Part shown: positions 41,460 through 50,167 of the stretch, piece by piece
Position numbering within the stretch: position 1 is the first letter of the stretch
How the letters are laid out: each line of letters opens with the position of its first letter
Assembly (NCBI RefSeq): GCF_030812335.1
Contig: NZ_JAUSSN010000001.1
Location: forward strand, 372,001-436,000
Direction of reading: 5' to 3'
Length of the DNA stretch: 64,000 nucleotides
Source: Pseudarthrobacter oxydans
GTDB lineage: Bacteria; Actinomycetota; Actinomycetes; Actinomycetales; Micrococcaceae
Program-made: the position numbers and the translations under genes
Notes under the pieces: generated by a model
What the model saw: only the letters and a program-made list of their open reading frames with translations
What the model was told of the DNA's origin: nothing
Database searches by the model: none

Positions 41460-42254
41460 ATGGCCGGCGGCAGCCGCGAACCGGGCAGGACCGTGACCTC
41501 GAAGGTCCTCGCCATCCTCGAGGCCTTCGAGAAGTCCCGTGGCGCCCTGAGCCTGACCGACATCGCTGAAAAATCCGGGCTGCCACTGAGCACCGCGCAC
41601 CGCCTGGTCAACGAACTCACCGACTGGGGATTTCTCTCCCGCGAACCGAACGGCCGCTACCAGCTGGGCATCCGGCTCTGGGAACTGGCCCAGAACACCG
41701 GGCGACAGTTGCGCGACGCGGCCCGGCCCTACATCCAGGACCTCTTCTCGCTCACCGGCGAAACCGCCCATCTGGCGGTCCGGGCCGGCCACGAGGTGCT
41801 CTACATCGACCGCGTCTACGGCTCCAAGCGGGTGCCCCGCGCCGGCCGGGTCGGCGGCCGCCTGCCCATGCACGCGACCGCCGTCGGAAAGGTCATCTTG
41901 GCCTTCGAGGAGGACTGGGTCCGGGACGCCTACCTGAACCGGCAGCTGGAACGGCACACCGCCCATACGCATGTGGACCCCAAGAAGCTGGCCGCGGAGC
42001 TGATCCAGATCCGCGAACAGGGCTACGCCACCACGCTGGAGGAGGTCCGGCTGGGGTCCTGCTCGATCGCTGTGCCGGTCTTCCACACCGGCAGGATCGG
42101 CGCCGCGATCGGCCTGGTGCTGCCCACCAGCCAGGCCGCCACGATGACCCGGCACCTGCCGGTCCTGCGGGGCATCGCCGCCCAGATTGAGCGCGCCACG
42201 GCCCGGATTCCGCTGGAAACGCTGCTGGGCAGCCACGTCGCCGGCGCGGACTGA
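41460..42254 (+). CDS. creR: IclR family regulator of the alkylphenol (cre) cluster
   Basis: A 264-residue regulator. HTH: GALSLTDIAEKSGLPLSTAHRLVNELTDWG, wing FLSREPNGRYQLGIRLWEL. Effector domain: AHLAVRAGHEVLYIDRVYG, MHATAVGKVILA, GYATTLEEVRLGSCSIAVPV. AAGGAGG stands five bases before the ATG, one of the strongest ribosome sites here. It is the first plus-strand gene before the P450-led cluster, 230 bp upstream. The symbol is by position and colinearity with the C. glutamicum cre cluster, as recalled; IclR proteins commonly govern aromatic catabolism. Confidence 0.75.
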   Translation: MAGGSREPGRTVTSKVLAILEAFEKSRGALSLTDIAEKSGLPLSTAHRLVNELTDWGFLSREPNGRYQLGIRLWELAQNTGRQLRDAARPYIQDLFSLTGETAHLAVRAGHEVLYIDRVYGSKRVPRAGRVGGRLPMHATAVGKVILAFEEDWVRDAYLNRQLERHTAHTHVDPKKLAAELIQIREQGYATTLEEVRLGSCSIAVPVFHTGRIGAAIGLVLPTSQAATMTRHLPVLRGIAAQIERATARIPLETLLGSHVAGAD

Positions 42255-42369
42255 GCCGGCAGGGAACTGGCCCGGGTCGAGCACCCCGCCGCACGGCTTC
42301 CGGTGGTCTGAGCCGGCAGCCCTCGACTTGCGGCCGGCCTGGATACCGGTCGCGGCCGGGAACAACTGG

Positions 42370-42386
42370 CTTCCGCTCAGTGGAAG
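42370..42386 (+). promoter_or_regulatory. Candidate operator before the P450 gene
   Basis: CTTCC-GCTCAGT-GGAAG is a perfect five-base inverted repeat 99 bp before the P450 ATG, within the 230-bp gap after the IclR gene. Its arms resemble common IclR half-sites (TTCC/GGAA). It may be the control site of the nine-gene cre transcript. Confidence 0.4.
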
Positions 42387-42484
42387 TAAATCCTGCCCTC
42401 GGAGAGTGATCGGGCCCACACTGGGAATAAGAACCCCCGGCAGGCACCGCCGCCGCCGGCGGGACCGAAAACCAAGGAGCCCAG

Positions 42485-43762
42485 ATGTCATCGTCGACTG
42501 AAACGGCAGGCCACTGTCCCTTTGGCCACGGCGCCGAAGCCCCCGCCGGGCACCACGGCTACGAGCCGTTCCAGATGAAGAATCCCTTCCCCGCCTACGC
42601 CGAACTCCGGGCCGAGCAGCCCGTGATGTTCGACGAGAGGGTCGGCCTGTACGTCGTCTCCCGCTATGACGACATCAAGGCCGTCTTTGAGGACTGGGAG
42701 ACCTTCTCCAGCGAAAACGCCCAGGCCCCCGTCCGCGAACGCGGCGTCGCCGCGAAGAAGATCATGGAAGACGGCGGCTTCACCGCCTACTCCGGCCTGT
42801 CCGCCCGCCGCCCGCCGGAGCACACCCGCATCCGCGCCGTGGTGCAGAAGGCCTTCACGCCCCGCCGCTACAAGGCACTGGAACCCTTCATCCGGCAGAA
42901 CGTCATCGAGCTGCTCCAGACCATGCTGGCCCGCCCGGAACACCGCGGCGACATGGTCAAGGACCTCGCCTACGACGTCCCCACCATCACCATCCTCACC
43001 CTGATCGGCGCGGACGTCTCCCAGGTGGACACCTTCAAGCGCTGGAGCGACTCCCGCGCCGCGATGACCTGGGGCGACCTCAGCGACGAGGAACAGATCC
43101 CGCACGCCCACAACCTCGTCGAGTACTGGCAGGAATGCCTGCGCCTGGTCCGGGTGGCCCACGAGGAGGGCGGGGACAACCTCACCGCGGACCTCGTGAA
43201 GTCGCAGCAGGAGGGCGCCGAGATCTCGGACCACGAGATCGCCTCCGTCCTCTACAGCCTGCTCTTCGCCGGCCACGAGACCACCACCACGCTGATCTCC
43301 AACGCCCTCCGCGAGCTCCTGGCCCGGCCCGAGCAGTGGAATCAGCTCGTCGAGGACCCCAAGAAGATCCCCGCCGCCATCGACGAGGTCCTCCGCTACG
43401 CAGGCTCGATCGTCGGCTGGCGGCGCAAGGCCCTCAAGGACACCGAGGTCGGCGGCGTCGCGATCGAAAAAGGCGCACAGCTGCTTCTCCTGATGGGCTC
43501 CGCCAACCGTGACGAGAACAAGTTCGACGCCGGCGAGGACTTCGACATCACCCGCCCCAACGCCCGCGAGCACCTCTCCTTCGGGTACGGCATCCACTAC
43601 TGCCTGGGCAATATGCTCGCCAAGCTCCAGGCCAAAATTGCGCTCGAGGAAGTCGCCCGGCTCGCCCCGGAGCTGCAGCTGGAGACGCCGGAAGCCATCA
43701 CCTTCCGCGAAAACCTCTCCTTCCGCGTCCCCGAGACCGTCCCCGTCAGCTGGAAGGCCTGA
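42485..43762 (+). CDS. creJ: Cytochrome P450, CreJ-like alkylphenyl-phosphate oxidase
   Basis: Soluble class I bacterial P450 of 425 residues. The I-helix oxygen-activation motif is LFAGHETTTTLISNALRELL; the ExxR pair is in AAIDEVLRYAG; the haem loop HLSFGYGIHYCLGNMLAK has the axial Cys373. It begins MSSSTETAGHCPFGHGAEAP and follows AAGGAG. It is the first of nine same-strand genes that include its own ferredoxin and reductase. In C. glutamicum, CreJ oxidises the methyl group of cresyl phosphates to the alcohol and beyond; the matching neighbours make the same role here likely. Direct substrate proof would need enzyme assay. Confidence 0.88.
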   Translation: MSSSTETAGHCPFGHGAEAPAGHHGYEPFQMKNPFPAYAELRAEQPVMFDERVGLYVVSRYDDIKAVFEDWETFSSENAQAPVRERGVAAKKIMEDGGFTAYSGLSARRPPEHTRIRAVVQKAFTPRRYKALEPFIRQNVIELLQTMLARPEHRGDMVKDLAYDVPTITILTLIGADVSQVDTFKRWSDSRAAMTWGDLSDEEQIPHAHNLVEYWQECLRLVRVAHEEGGDNLTADLVKSQQEGAEISDHEIASVLYSLLFAGHETTTTLISNALRELLARPEQWNQLVEDPKKIPAAIDEVLRYAGSIVGWRRKALKDTEVGGVAIEKGAQLLLLMGSANRDENKFDAGEDFDITRPNAREHLSFGYGIHYCLGNMLAKLQAKIALEEVARLAPELQLETPEAITFRENLSFRVPETVPVSWKA

Positions 43763-43767
43763 GAAAT

Positions 43768-44931
43768 ATGCAAAGCAACGAATACATCCAGTTCTTCGAC
43801 GGCGGCATCGAACCGAAGCTCGAGAACCTCGGCGGCAAGGGTGCCTCCCTGGTCACCATGACCTCCGCTGGCATGCCCGTCCCGCCCGGCTTCGTCGTCA
43901 CCACGGCCCAGTTCGACGCGTTTATGGAGGAAGCCGGCATCACCCGGCACATCCACCAGCTGCTCGCCGATCTGGACCCCGAGGATATGGGCCAGGTGGA
44001 CAAGGTCTCCGCCGCCATCCGCGAGGACATCTGCTCCCGGGCGGTGCCGCAGGCGCTGCGCGAGCTCACCGTCGGCGCCTACGAGGCCCTGATGTCCCGC
44101 TTCGACGCACCCGTCCCGGTGGCGGTCCGCTCCAGCGCCACCGCCGAAGACCTGCCGGACGCCTCCTTCGCCGGGCAGCAGGACACCTACCTCTGGCTCG
44201 ACGGCGTCAAGGCCGTCACCGAGCACATCCGGCAGTGCTGGGCCTCGCTCTTCACCTCCCGCGCCATCATCTACCGGCTCAAGAACAACATCCCCAACGA
44301 GGGCCTCTCGATGGCCGTCGTGGTGCAGAAGATGGTCAACGCCCGCGTCTCCGGCGTCGCGATCACCATGGACCCCACCAACGGCGACCGCTCCAAGATC
44401 ACCATCGACTCCTCCTACGGGGTCGGCGAGATGGTGGTGTCCGGCCAGGTCACCCCGGACAACATCATGCTGGACAAGGTCACCCTGACCGTCATCTCCG
44501 AACACCTCGGCGACAAGCACGCCGAACTGGTCCCCGTCGCCGGGATCCGCGGCCTCGTCGAGCGGGAGGTCGACGCCGAACGCCGCGGCCGCCGCAGCCT
44601 CACCGACGCCGAACTCACCGCCGTCGCGCAGATGGCCAAGCGCGCCGAAAAGCACTACAAGTGCCCGCAGGACATCGAATGGGCCCTCGACACGGACCTG
44701 CCCGACGGCGAAAACCTGCTCCTGCTGCAGTCCCGCCCGGAAACCGTCCACTCGTCCAAACCGTCTGTCCCCTCCTCGGCGGCCACCGGCGGCTACTTCA
44801 GCGGACTCAGCCCCGCGCCCGCTGGACCCGCGCCCGGATCCCCGACGACGGCGGCCGGCCCGGCGCCGTCGTCCGCGTCCGGCTTCAGCCTCGGAAGCAT
44901 CACCGCCGCGCTGCTGAAGCCCTCCTTCTAA
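43768..44931 (+). CDS. creI: Aryl-phosphate synthase subunit, PEP synthase-like ATP-binding (CreI-like)
   Basis: A 387-residue ATP-grasp subunit corresponding to the N-terminal nucleotide-binding domain of PEP synthase / pyruvate phosphate dikinase. Motifs: LGGKGASLVTMTSAGMPVPPGF, VAVRSSATAEDLPDASFAGQ, VSGVAITMDPTNGD and LLLLQSRPETVHS at the end of the domain. From residue about 335 a Pro/Ala/Ser-rich tail follows, unusual for the family. With the next gene it forms a two-part enzyme, which would transfer phosphate from ATP to a phenol hydroxyl, like phenylphosphate synthase of anaerobes. The stop of the P450 gene lies 5 bp upstream. The subunit letters follow cre order. Confidence 0.82.
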   Translation: MQSNEYIQFFDGGIEPKLENLGGKGASLVTMTSAGMPVPPGFVVTTAQFDAFMEEAGITRHIHQLLADLDPEDMGQVDKVSAAIREDICSRAVPQALRELTVGAYEALMSRFDAPVPVAVRSSATAEDLPDASFAGQQDTYLWLDGVKAVTEHIRQCWASLFTSRAIIYRLKNNIPNEGLSMAVVVQKMVNARVSGVAITMDPTNGDRSKITIDSSYGVGEMVVSGQVTPDNIMLDKVTLTVISEHLGDKHAELVPVAGIRGLVEREVDAERRGRRSLTDAELTAVAQMAKRAEKHYKCPQDIEWALDTDLPDGENLLLLQSRPETVHSSKPSVPSSAATGGYFSGLSPAPAGPAPGSPTTAAGPAPSSASGFSLGSITAALLKPSF

Positions 44932-45000
44932 AAAAGTTTTGGCCCGCTCGTCCGCTCCGTCACCCAGGCTCAACGCCGAGCCCGTATTGAAAGGACCGCC

Positions 45001-46869
45001 ATGTCCCTGAAGTCCTTCCCCAAACCTTCCGAGCTCACGGTCCCCGCCGGCGCCGAGGGCTGGGAAAAGATCTACCCGTACTACCTGGTCTTCCAGGACA
45101 AGCTCAAGGAACAGGAGGATGCCAAGTTCTGGTTCTGCGACAGCCAGCACTGGCCCACCGTGTTCAAGCCCTTCGAGACCATCGGCGGCGAATTCGCGGT
45201 CAAGTGCCTGGGCCAGTACAACGCCCGGCACCTGATGATCCCCAACGCCAACGGCATCGAGTTCCGCATTCACCTCGGCTACCTCTACATGTCGCCCATC
45301 CCGGTGCCGGAGGACCAGATCGCCGCTCGGGTGCCCCTCTTCGAGCAGCGCGTGGGGCACTACTTCCAGAACTGGGAACAGCTCCTCAAGCAGTGGCACG
45401 TCAAGGTCAAGGGCACCATCGAGGAGATGGAAACCATCTCCTTCCCCAAGCTCCCGGACGTCGTTCCGATGGAGGACATCCTCTCCGGCAAGGGCAAGGA
45501 CGGCTCCGAGAAGCTGCTGGAGAGCTACGACCGGCTGATCCAGCTCGCGTACCAGAACTGGCAGTACCACTTCGAATTCCTCAACCTCGGCTACATCGCG
45601 TACCTGGACTTCTTCAACTTCTGCAAGCAGGTCTTCCCCAACATCCCCGACCAGTCCATTGCCACCATGGTGCAGGGCGTGGACATGGAACTCTTCCGCC
45701 CCGATGACGAGCTCAAGCAGCTCGCCAAGCTCGCCGTTGAACTCGGGCTCCAGGCGCACTTCGGGAACACGGACGACGTCGACGCCACCCTGGCCGCCAT
45801 CGCCGCGGCCCCCGGCGGGGACCGCTGGGCGGCCCAGTACGAGAACGCCAAGGACCCGTGGTTCAACTTCACCGTGGGCAACGGCTTCTACGGCCATGAC
45901 AAATACTGGAACGAACACCAGGAAATCCCGCTCGGCTACATCGCGGACTACATCCGCCGCGTGGACGATGGCCAGGAAATCATGCGCCCGATCGAGGCCC
46001 TGATTATTGAACGCGACCGCATCATCGAGGAATACCGGGACCTGCTGGAAGGCGAACACCAGACGCTGTTCGACGCCAAGCGCGGCCTCGCCGCCACCGC
46101 CTACCCGTACGTGGAAAACCACAACTTCTACATCGAGCACTGGACCATGGGCGTCTTCTGGCGCAAGATCCGTGAACTCGGCCGCATGATGCAGGCCGAG
46201 GGCTTCTGGACCGAACCGGACGACCTGCTCTACCTGGGCCGCAACGAGGTCCGGGACGCGCTCTTCGACCTGGTCACCGGCTGGGGCGTCGGCGCCAAAC
46301 CGATCGGCCCGGACTACTGGCCCGAGGAGATCGAACGCCGCCGCGGGATCGTGGACGCGCTCAAGACCGCCCGGCCCGCCCCGGCCCTGAACACCCCGCC
46401 GGAAATCATCACCGAACCCTTCACCCGGATGCTCTGGGGCATCACCACCGAGCAGGTCCAGCAGTGGCTGGGCGCCGGCGAAGCCGTGGAGGGCGGCGGG
46501 CTACGCGGCATGGCCGCCTCGCCCGGCGTCGTCGAAGGCCTGGCCCGCGTGGTCACCGACGCGGACCAGCTCTCCGAGGTGCAGCAGGGCGAGATCCTCG
46601 TCGCCACCGTCACGGCGCCGTCCTGGGGCCCGATCTTCGGCAAGATCAAGGCCACGGTCACGGACATCGGCGGCATGATGAGCCACGCGGCGATCGTCTG
46701 CCGTGAGTACGGCCTCCCGGCCGTGACCGGAACCGGCTCGGCCTCGACCACCATCAAGACCGGCCAGCGGCTGCGGGTGGACGGCACCAAGGGCACCGTC
46801 CAGATCCTCGACGAGGAACCGGAACTGCAGGTCGCCGGGCCCGGCGCCCACAGCCACAGCCATGTCTGA
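45001..46869 (+). CDS. creH: Aryl-phosphate synthase catalytic subunit, PEP-utilizer-like (CreH-like)
   Basis: A 622-residue partner of the ATP-grasp subunit. The N-terminal 450 residues are a phenol-binding type domain without ATP motifs (YPYYLVFQDKLKEQEDAKFW, YYFEFLNLGYIAYLDF-like segments). The C-terminal swivelling phosphohistidine domain reads GLRGMAASPGVVEGLARVV, then GGMMSHAAIVCREYGLPAVT with catalytic His562. That His would take phosphate from ATP in the partner and give it to the phenol. A His-Ser-His repeat ends the protein (HSHSHV). AAAGGACCGCC precedes the ATG; its stop overlaps the SDR start (ATGTCTGA). Confidence 0.84.
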   Translation: MSLKSFPKPSELTVPAGAEGWEKIYPYYLVFQDKLKEQEDAKFWFCDSQHWPTVFKPFETIGGEFAVKCLGQYNARHLMIPNANGIEFRIHLGYLYMSPIPVPEDQIAARVPLFEQRVGHYFQNWEQLLKQWHVKVKGTIEEMETISFPKLPDVVPMEDILSGKGKDGSEKLLESYDRLIQLAYQNWQYHFEFLNLGYIAYLDFFNFCKQVFPNIPDQSIATMVQGVDMELFRPDDELKQLAKLAVELGLQAHFGNTDDVDATLAAIAAAPGGDRWAAQYENAKDPWFNFTVGNGFYGHDKYWNEHQEIPLGYIADYIRRVDDGQEIMRPIEALIIERDRIIEEYRDLLEGEHQTLFDAKRGLAATAYPYVENHNFYIEHWTMGVFWRKIRELGRMMQAEGFWTEPDDLLYLGRNEVRDALFDLVTGWGVGAKPIGPDYWPEEIERRRGIVDALKTARPAPALNTPPEIITEPFTRMLWGITTEQVQQWLGAGEAVEGGGLRGMAASPGVVEGLARVVTDADQLSEVQQGEILVATVTAPSWGPIFGKIKATVTDIGGMMSHAAIVCREYGLPAVTGTGSASTTIKTGQRLRVDGTKGTVQILDEEPELQVAGPGAHSHSHV

Positions 46870-47668
46870 CCGGAATATGCCTGCTGCGGAATATGACGGT
46901 GCGGGCCAGCCGGGCCCGGCGGTCCAGCCCGCCCGCACCGTCCTGATCACCGGTGCCGCCGGCGGCCTGGGCCGGGCGTTCGCGCTCGGCTTCGGCCGCC
47001 GCGGCTACCGGGTGGCGGTGGCGGACGTGAACCTCGACGGCGCGGAGGAAACGGCCAAACTGGTCCTCGACGCCGGTGCCGACGCCGCCGCCTTCCACGC
47101 CGACGTCACCAGCGTCGACTCCACCGAGGCCCTCGCGAAAAGCTGCGCGGACTTCGGCAACGGAAGCATCGACGTCGTGCTGAACAACGCGGCGGTGTAT
47201 GCGGGGGTGACCCGCAGCCCGTTCGAGGACATCGACCCGGCCGAATGGGACCTGGTGATGAACGTGAACCTCAAGGGCCCCTGGCTCGTGACCCGGGCCG
47301 CCAGCCCGTACTTGCCCGAGGGCGGGCGCGTCATCAACCTCTCCAGTGCCACGATCTTCAGCGGCTCGGAGCAGTGGCTGCACTACGTCGCCTCCAAAGG
47401 CGGGGTGGTGGCCCTGACCCGGGTGATGGCCAAGGAACTGGGCCGGCGGGGGATCACGGTCAACGCGATCGCCCCCGGCTTCACCCTCACCGAGGCCAGC
47501 TACGGGCTGATGGAGAACGCCGAGAACTACGGCGTGGACCGCGGTGCGATCAAGCGGGCCAGCCAGCCGGAGGACATCGTCGGTGCGGCGCTGTTCCTGG
47601 CCGGGCCGGACAGTTCCTATTACACCGGGCAGACCATGGTGGTCGACGGCGGCCGCCAGTTCATCTGA
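46862..47668 (+). CDS. creG: Short-chain dehydrogenase (CreG-like hydroxybenzyl alcohol dehydrogenase)
   Basis: Cytoplasmic NAD(P)-dependent SDR of 268 residues. It has the Rossmann Gly motif LITGAAGGLGRAFALGFGRR, the NNA motif VVLNNAAVYAG, catalytic Ser in INLSSATIFSG, YxxxK in LHYVASKGGVVALTRV, and C-terminal DDG/VDGGRQFI. After a 25-residue polar tail the SDR begins. It overlaps the phosphotransferase gene by eight bases. Expected role: oxidation of the hydroxybenzyl alcohol freed by the phosphohydrolase to hydroxybenzaldehyde. Confidence 0.85.
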   Translation: MSDRNMPAAEYDGAGQPGPAVQPARTVLITGAAGGLGRAFALGFGRRGYRVAVADVNLDGAEETAKLVLDAGADAAAFHADVTSVDSTEALAKSCADFGNGSIDVVLNNAAVYAGVTRSPFEDIDPAEWDLVMNVNLKGPWLVTRAASPYLPEGGRVINLSSATIFSGSEQWLHYVASKGGVVALTRVMAKELGRRGITVNAIAPGFTLTEASYGLMENAENYGVDRGAIKRASQPEDIVGAALFLAGPDSSYYTGQTMVVDGGRQFI

Positions 47669-47715
47669 CTCTGCCCTCTTTGCCAACTTTCCGCTTTCAA
47701 CCCCAAGGAGAACCA

Positions 47716-48036
47716 ATGCCAACGGTTCATTTCACCGACGCCGAGGGCGACGTCCGCGACGTCCAGGGCAATCCCGGCGACTCCGTCATGGAAACCGCGG
47801 TTCGCAACGGCGTCCCCGGCATCGTGGCCGAATGCGGCGGGTCGCTATCCTGCGCCACGTGCCACGTCTTCGTCCGCGAGGACTGCCTGTCGAAGCTCCC
47901 GCCGATGGAGGACATGGAGGACGAGATGCTCTACGGCACCGCCGTGGACCGCGAGGACAACTCGCGGCTATCCTGCCAGCTCCGGCTGACGGACGAGCTG
48001 GAACTGTTCGTCACCACCCCGGAAACCCAGGTGTAG
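47716..48036 (+). CDS. creF: [2Fe-2S] ferredoxin of the P450 system
   Basis: A 106-residue adrenodoxin/putidaredoxin-type ferredoxin. The cluster ligands are in VAECGGSLSCATCHVF (C-x5-C-x2-C) and SRLSCQLRL (fourth Cys), the spacing of P450 electron donors. AAGGAGAACCA precedes the ATG. It passes electrons from the adjacent reductase to the P450 encoded 5 kb upstream in the same cluster. Confidence 0.93.
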   Translation: MPTVHFTDAEGDVRDVQGNPGDSVMETAVRNGVPGIVAECGGSLSCATCHVFVREDCLSKLPPMEDMEDEMLYGTAVDREDNSRLSCQLRLTDELELFVTTPETQV

Positions 48037-48038
48037 TG

Positions 48039-49382
48039 ATGGGCACCCATGTTGCCGCCGCCGAAAAGACCGCCGCCGAGCAGCCGTCCGCCGGCGCCGC
48101 AGCGCAGCCGGACAGCCCCACCCGCACGGGCCTGCTGATCGTCGGCGCCAGCCAGTCCGGTGTCCAGCTCGCCGTGTCCCTGCGGGCGCTCGGCTTCGAC
48201 GAGCACATCACGCTGCTCGGCGACGAGGACCACCGCCCCTACCAGCGCCCGGCCCTGTCCAAGGAGTTCCTGCAGGGCACGGTGGAGAGCGAATCCCTGA
48301 TCTTCCGCTCCAATGAGTACTGGGCCGAGCACAACGTGGAGCTGGTCAAGGGCGAATACATCGTCCGGATCGAGAAGGAAGCGGACGGCTCCGGCGTCGC
48401 GCATGCCGCCTCGGGCAAACAGTTCCCCTTTAAGCGCCTCGCCCTCACCGTGGGCGCACGCGCCCGGAAACTGGAGATCGAGGGTGGGGACCTGGACGGC
48501 GTGCTCTACCTGCGCAACGCCGACGACGCCCTGGCGCTCAAGGCCCGGGTGGGGGACGCGCAGGACGTTGTGGTGATCGGCGGCGGGTTCATCGGCCTCG
48601 AAGCCGCGTCCAGCCTGCAGAAGATGGGCAAGAACGTCACCGTGCTGGAATTCGGCCCGCGGCTGGTGGGCCGCGCCGTCGGCGAGGAAACCGCCGAGTA
48701 CTTCCTGCAGGCCCACCGCACCCGCGGCCTGGACATCCGGCTCAACACGAGCGCCAAACGCTTCACTACCGCTGGCACAGCAGATAATCGCACCGCCGTC
48801 GCCGCCGTCGAACTCCAGGACGGCACCGTGCTGCCCGCGCAGATCGTGCTGGTCGGCATCGGGGTCATCCCCAACACCCAGCTGGCCGAACAGCTCGGCC
48901 TCACCGTGGACAACGGGATCGTCGTGGACCGCTTCGCGCTGGCCTCAGACGGCACCACGGTGGCGATCGGCGACTGCGCCAACATGCCCAACCCGGTGCC
49001 CGGCTCGGAACCCGGCGAGCGGATCCGGCTGGAAAGCGTCAACAACGCGATCGAACACGCCAAGGTCGCCGCCTACTCGCTCACCGGCCGGCGCGAGGAA
49101 TACGCCGGCATCCCGTGGTTCTGGTCCAACCAGGCCGACCTCAAGCTCCAGATCGCCGGACTCTGCAACGGCTACGACCGGACCGTGCTGCGGCGGGATG
49201 AGCAACGCGGCAAATTCAGCGTCCTCTACTACCGCCAGGGCCAGGTCATCGCCGCGGACTGCGTCAACGCCCCGCTGGACTTCATGGCCGTGAAAAACGC
49301 CCTCGCCAAAGGCCAGAACATCCCCGCCAACGCCGCCGCGGACCCGGCCACACCCCTCAAGACGATCACCACGGACAGCTAA
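48039..49382 (+). CDS. creE: NAD(P)H:ferredoxin reductase, putidaredoxin-reductase type
   Basis: FAD-containing reductase of 447 residues. After a 30-residue Ala-rich tail comes the FAD motif LLIVGASQSGVQLAVSLRAL, which reads GASQSG instead of the usual GxGxxG. The NAD motif is VVIGGGFIGLEAASSLQKMG, the second FAD motif VAIGDCANMPNPVPG, and the C-terminal domain begins PWFWSNQADLKLQIAGL, typical of P450 reductase partners. The ATG at 48039 is 2 bp beyond the ferredoxin stop. It completes the class I electron chain NAD(P)H to FAD to 2Fe-2S to haem. Confidence 0.9.
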   Translation: MGTHVAAAEKTAAEQPSAGAAAQPDSPTRTGLLIVGASQSGVQLAVSLRALGFDEHITLLGDEDHRPYQRPALSKEFLQGTVESESLIFRSNEYWAEHNVELVKGEYIVRIEKEADGSGVAHAASGKQFPFKRLALTVGARARKLEIEGGDLDGVLYLRNADDALALKARVGDAQDVVVIGGGFIGLEAASSLQKMGKNVTVLEFGPRLVGRAVGEETAEYFLQAHRTRGLDIRLNTSAKRFTTAGTADNRTAVAAVELQDGTVLPAQIVLVGIGVIPNTQLAEQLGLTVDNGIVVDRFALASDGTTVAIGDCANMPNPVPGSEPGERIRLESVNNAIEHAKVAAYSLTGRREEYAGIPWFWSNQADLKLQIAGLCNGYDRTVLRRDEQRGKFSVLYYRQGQVIAADCVNAPLDFMAVKNALAKGQNIPANAAADPATPLKTITTDS

Positions 49383-49423
49383 CTCCACTCAGACAGTAAG
49401 TCGGTCCCACCCGAAGGAGCATT

Positions 49424-50167
49424 ATGACCACCCCCAAGACCCCGGTAGCCGACACCGGCACCGCGACCCCGGTTTCCGACAACCCGGCGGCTGCGGATTT
49501 CGCCGCCGCGTACCCGGTCCGGCCGGTCCCGGCGCCGGGACCGGTGGACACCGCCCCGATCGCCACCACTCCGGCGGCGCTCGAGGACCTCGATGGGCTG
49601 TGGCGGGCCGTGGTGCACGAGACCCGCACCCGCGGCAACGACATCCATCTGCCGATCTCCCTCGCCTTCGCCGAGCGGCTCTGCCGCGCCCACCCCGAGG
49701 CCGACGCCGAACTGGTCCGGGTGGCCACCCTGCTGCACGACACCGGCTGGGCCCACGTGGACGAATCCCGCATCATCTCCGAGGGCTTTACCGGCGACTG
49801 GCGCAAGGCCACCATCCGCTACGAACACGAGAAGCAGGGCTGCGACGTGGCCCGCCGGGTGCTGCCGGGCCTGGGCTACTCCACGGACTTCATCGAGCGT
49901 GTCTGCGCGATCATCGACGGCCACGACACCCGCCCGGTGGCCCACTCCCTGGAGGACGCGCTGATGCGCGACGCCGACCGGCTCTGGCGCTTCGACCAGG
50001 CAGGGATTGCCCTGGCCTCCTCCTGGTTCAAGATGGACCCGGCCACCTACACGGACCGGCTGGCCACGGAAATCGTGCCCGAACTCATCACCCAGGCCGC
50101 CCACGACATGGCCACCGCCGACCTGAACCGCTCCACCGCCCTGCTCAAGACGGCGGTGATCCGGTGA
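49424..50167 (+). CDS. creD: HD-domain phosphohydrolase (CreD-like aryl-phosphate phosphatase)
   Basis: A 247-residue HD-superfamily metal enzyme. VATLLHDTGWAHVDESRI has the central HD pair; an upstream His lies in HLPISLAFAERLCRAHPEA; AIIDGHDTRPV and ALMRDADRLWRFD add later ligands. A Pro/Ala/Thr-rich N-terminus of about 50 residues precedes the domain. In the C. glutamicum pathway the equivalent enzyme removes the phosphate once the alkyl carbon has been oxidised. AAGGAGCATT precedes the ATG and the stop overlaps the ALDH start (GTGA). Confidence 0.84.
   Translation: MTTPKTPVADTGTATPVSDNPAAADFAAAYPVRPVPAPGPVDTAPIATTPAALEDLDGLWRAVVHETRTRGNDIHLPISLAFAERLCRAHPEADAELVRVATLLHDTGWAHVDESRIISEGFTGDWRKATIRYEHEKQGCDVARRVLPGLGYSTDFIERVCAIIDGHDTRPVAHSLEDALMRDADRLWRFDQAGIALASSWFKMDPATYTDRLATEIVPELITQAAHDMATADLNRSTALLKTAVIR

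Noticed and set aside
39983..41620. A 545-codon minus-strand frame opposite 3-hydroxybenzoate hydroxylase
   Set aside because: Antisense shadow; the plus strand has all FAD motifs and the operon overlap.
43597..46140. An 847-codon open frame on the minus strand opposite the phosphotransferase genes
   Set aside because: Its composition (long Val/Gly/Asp/Leu-rich runs, no domains) is the mirror of high-GC coding on the plus strand, where both genes have clear family motifs.
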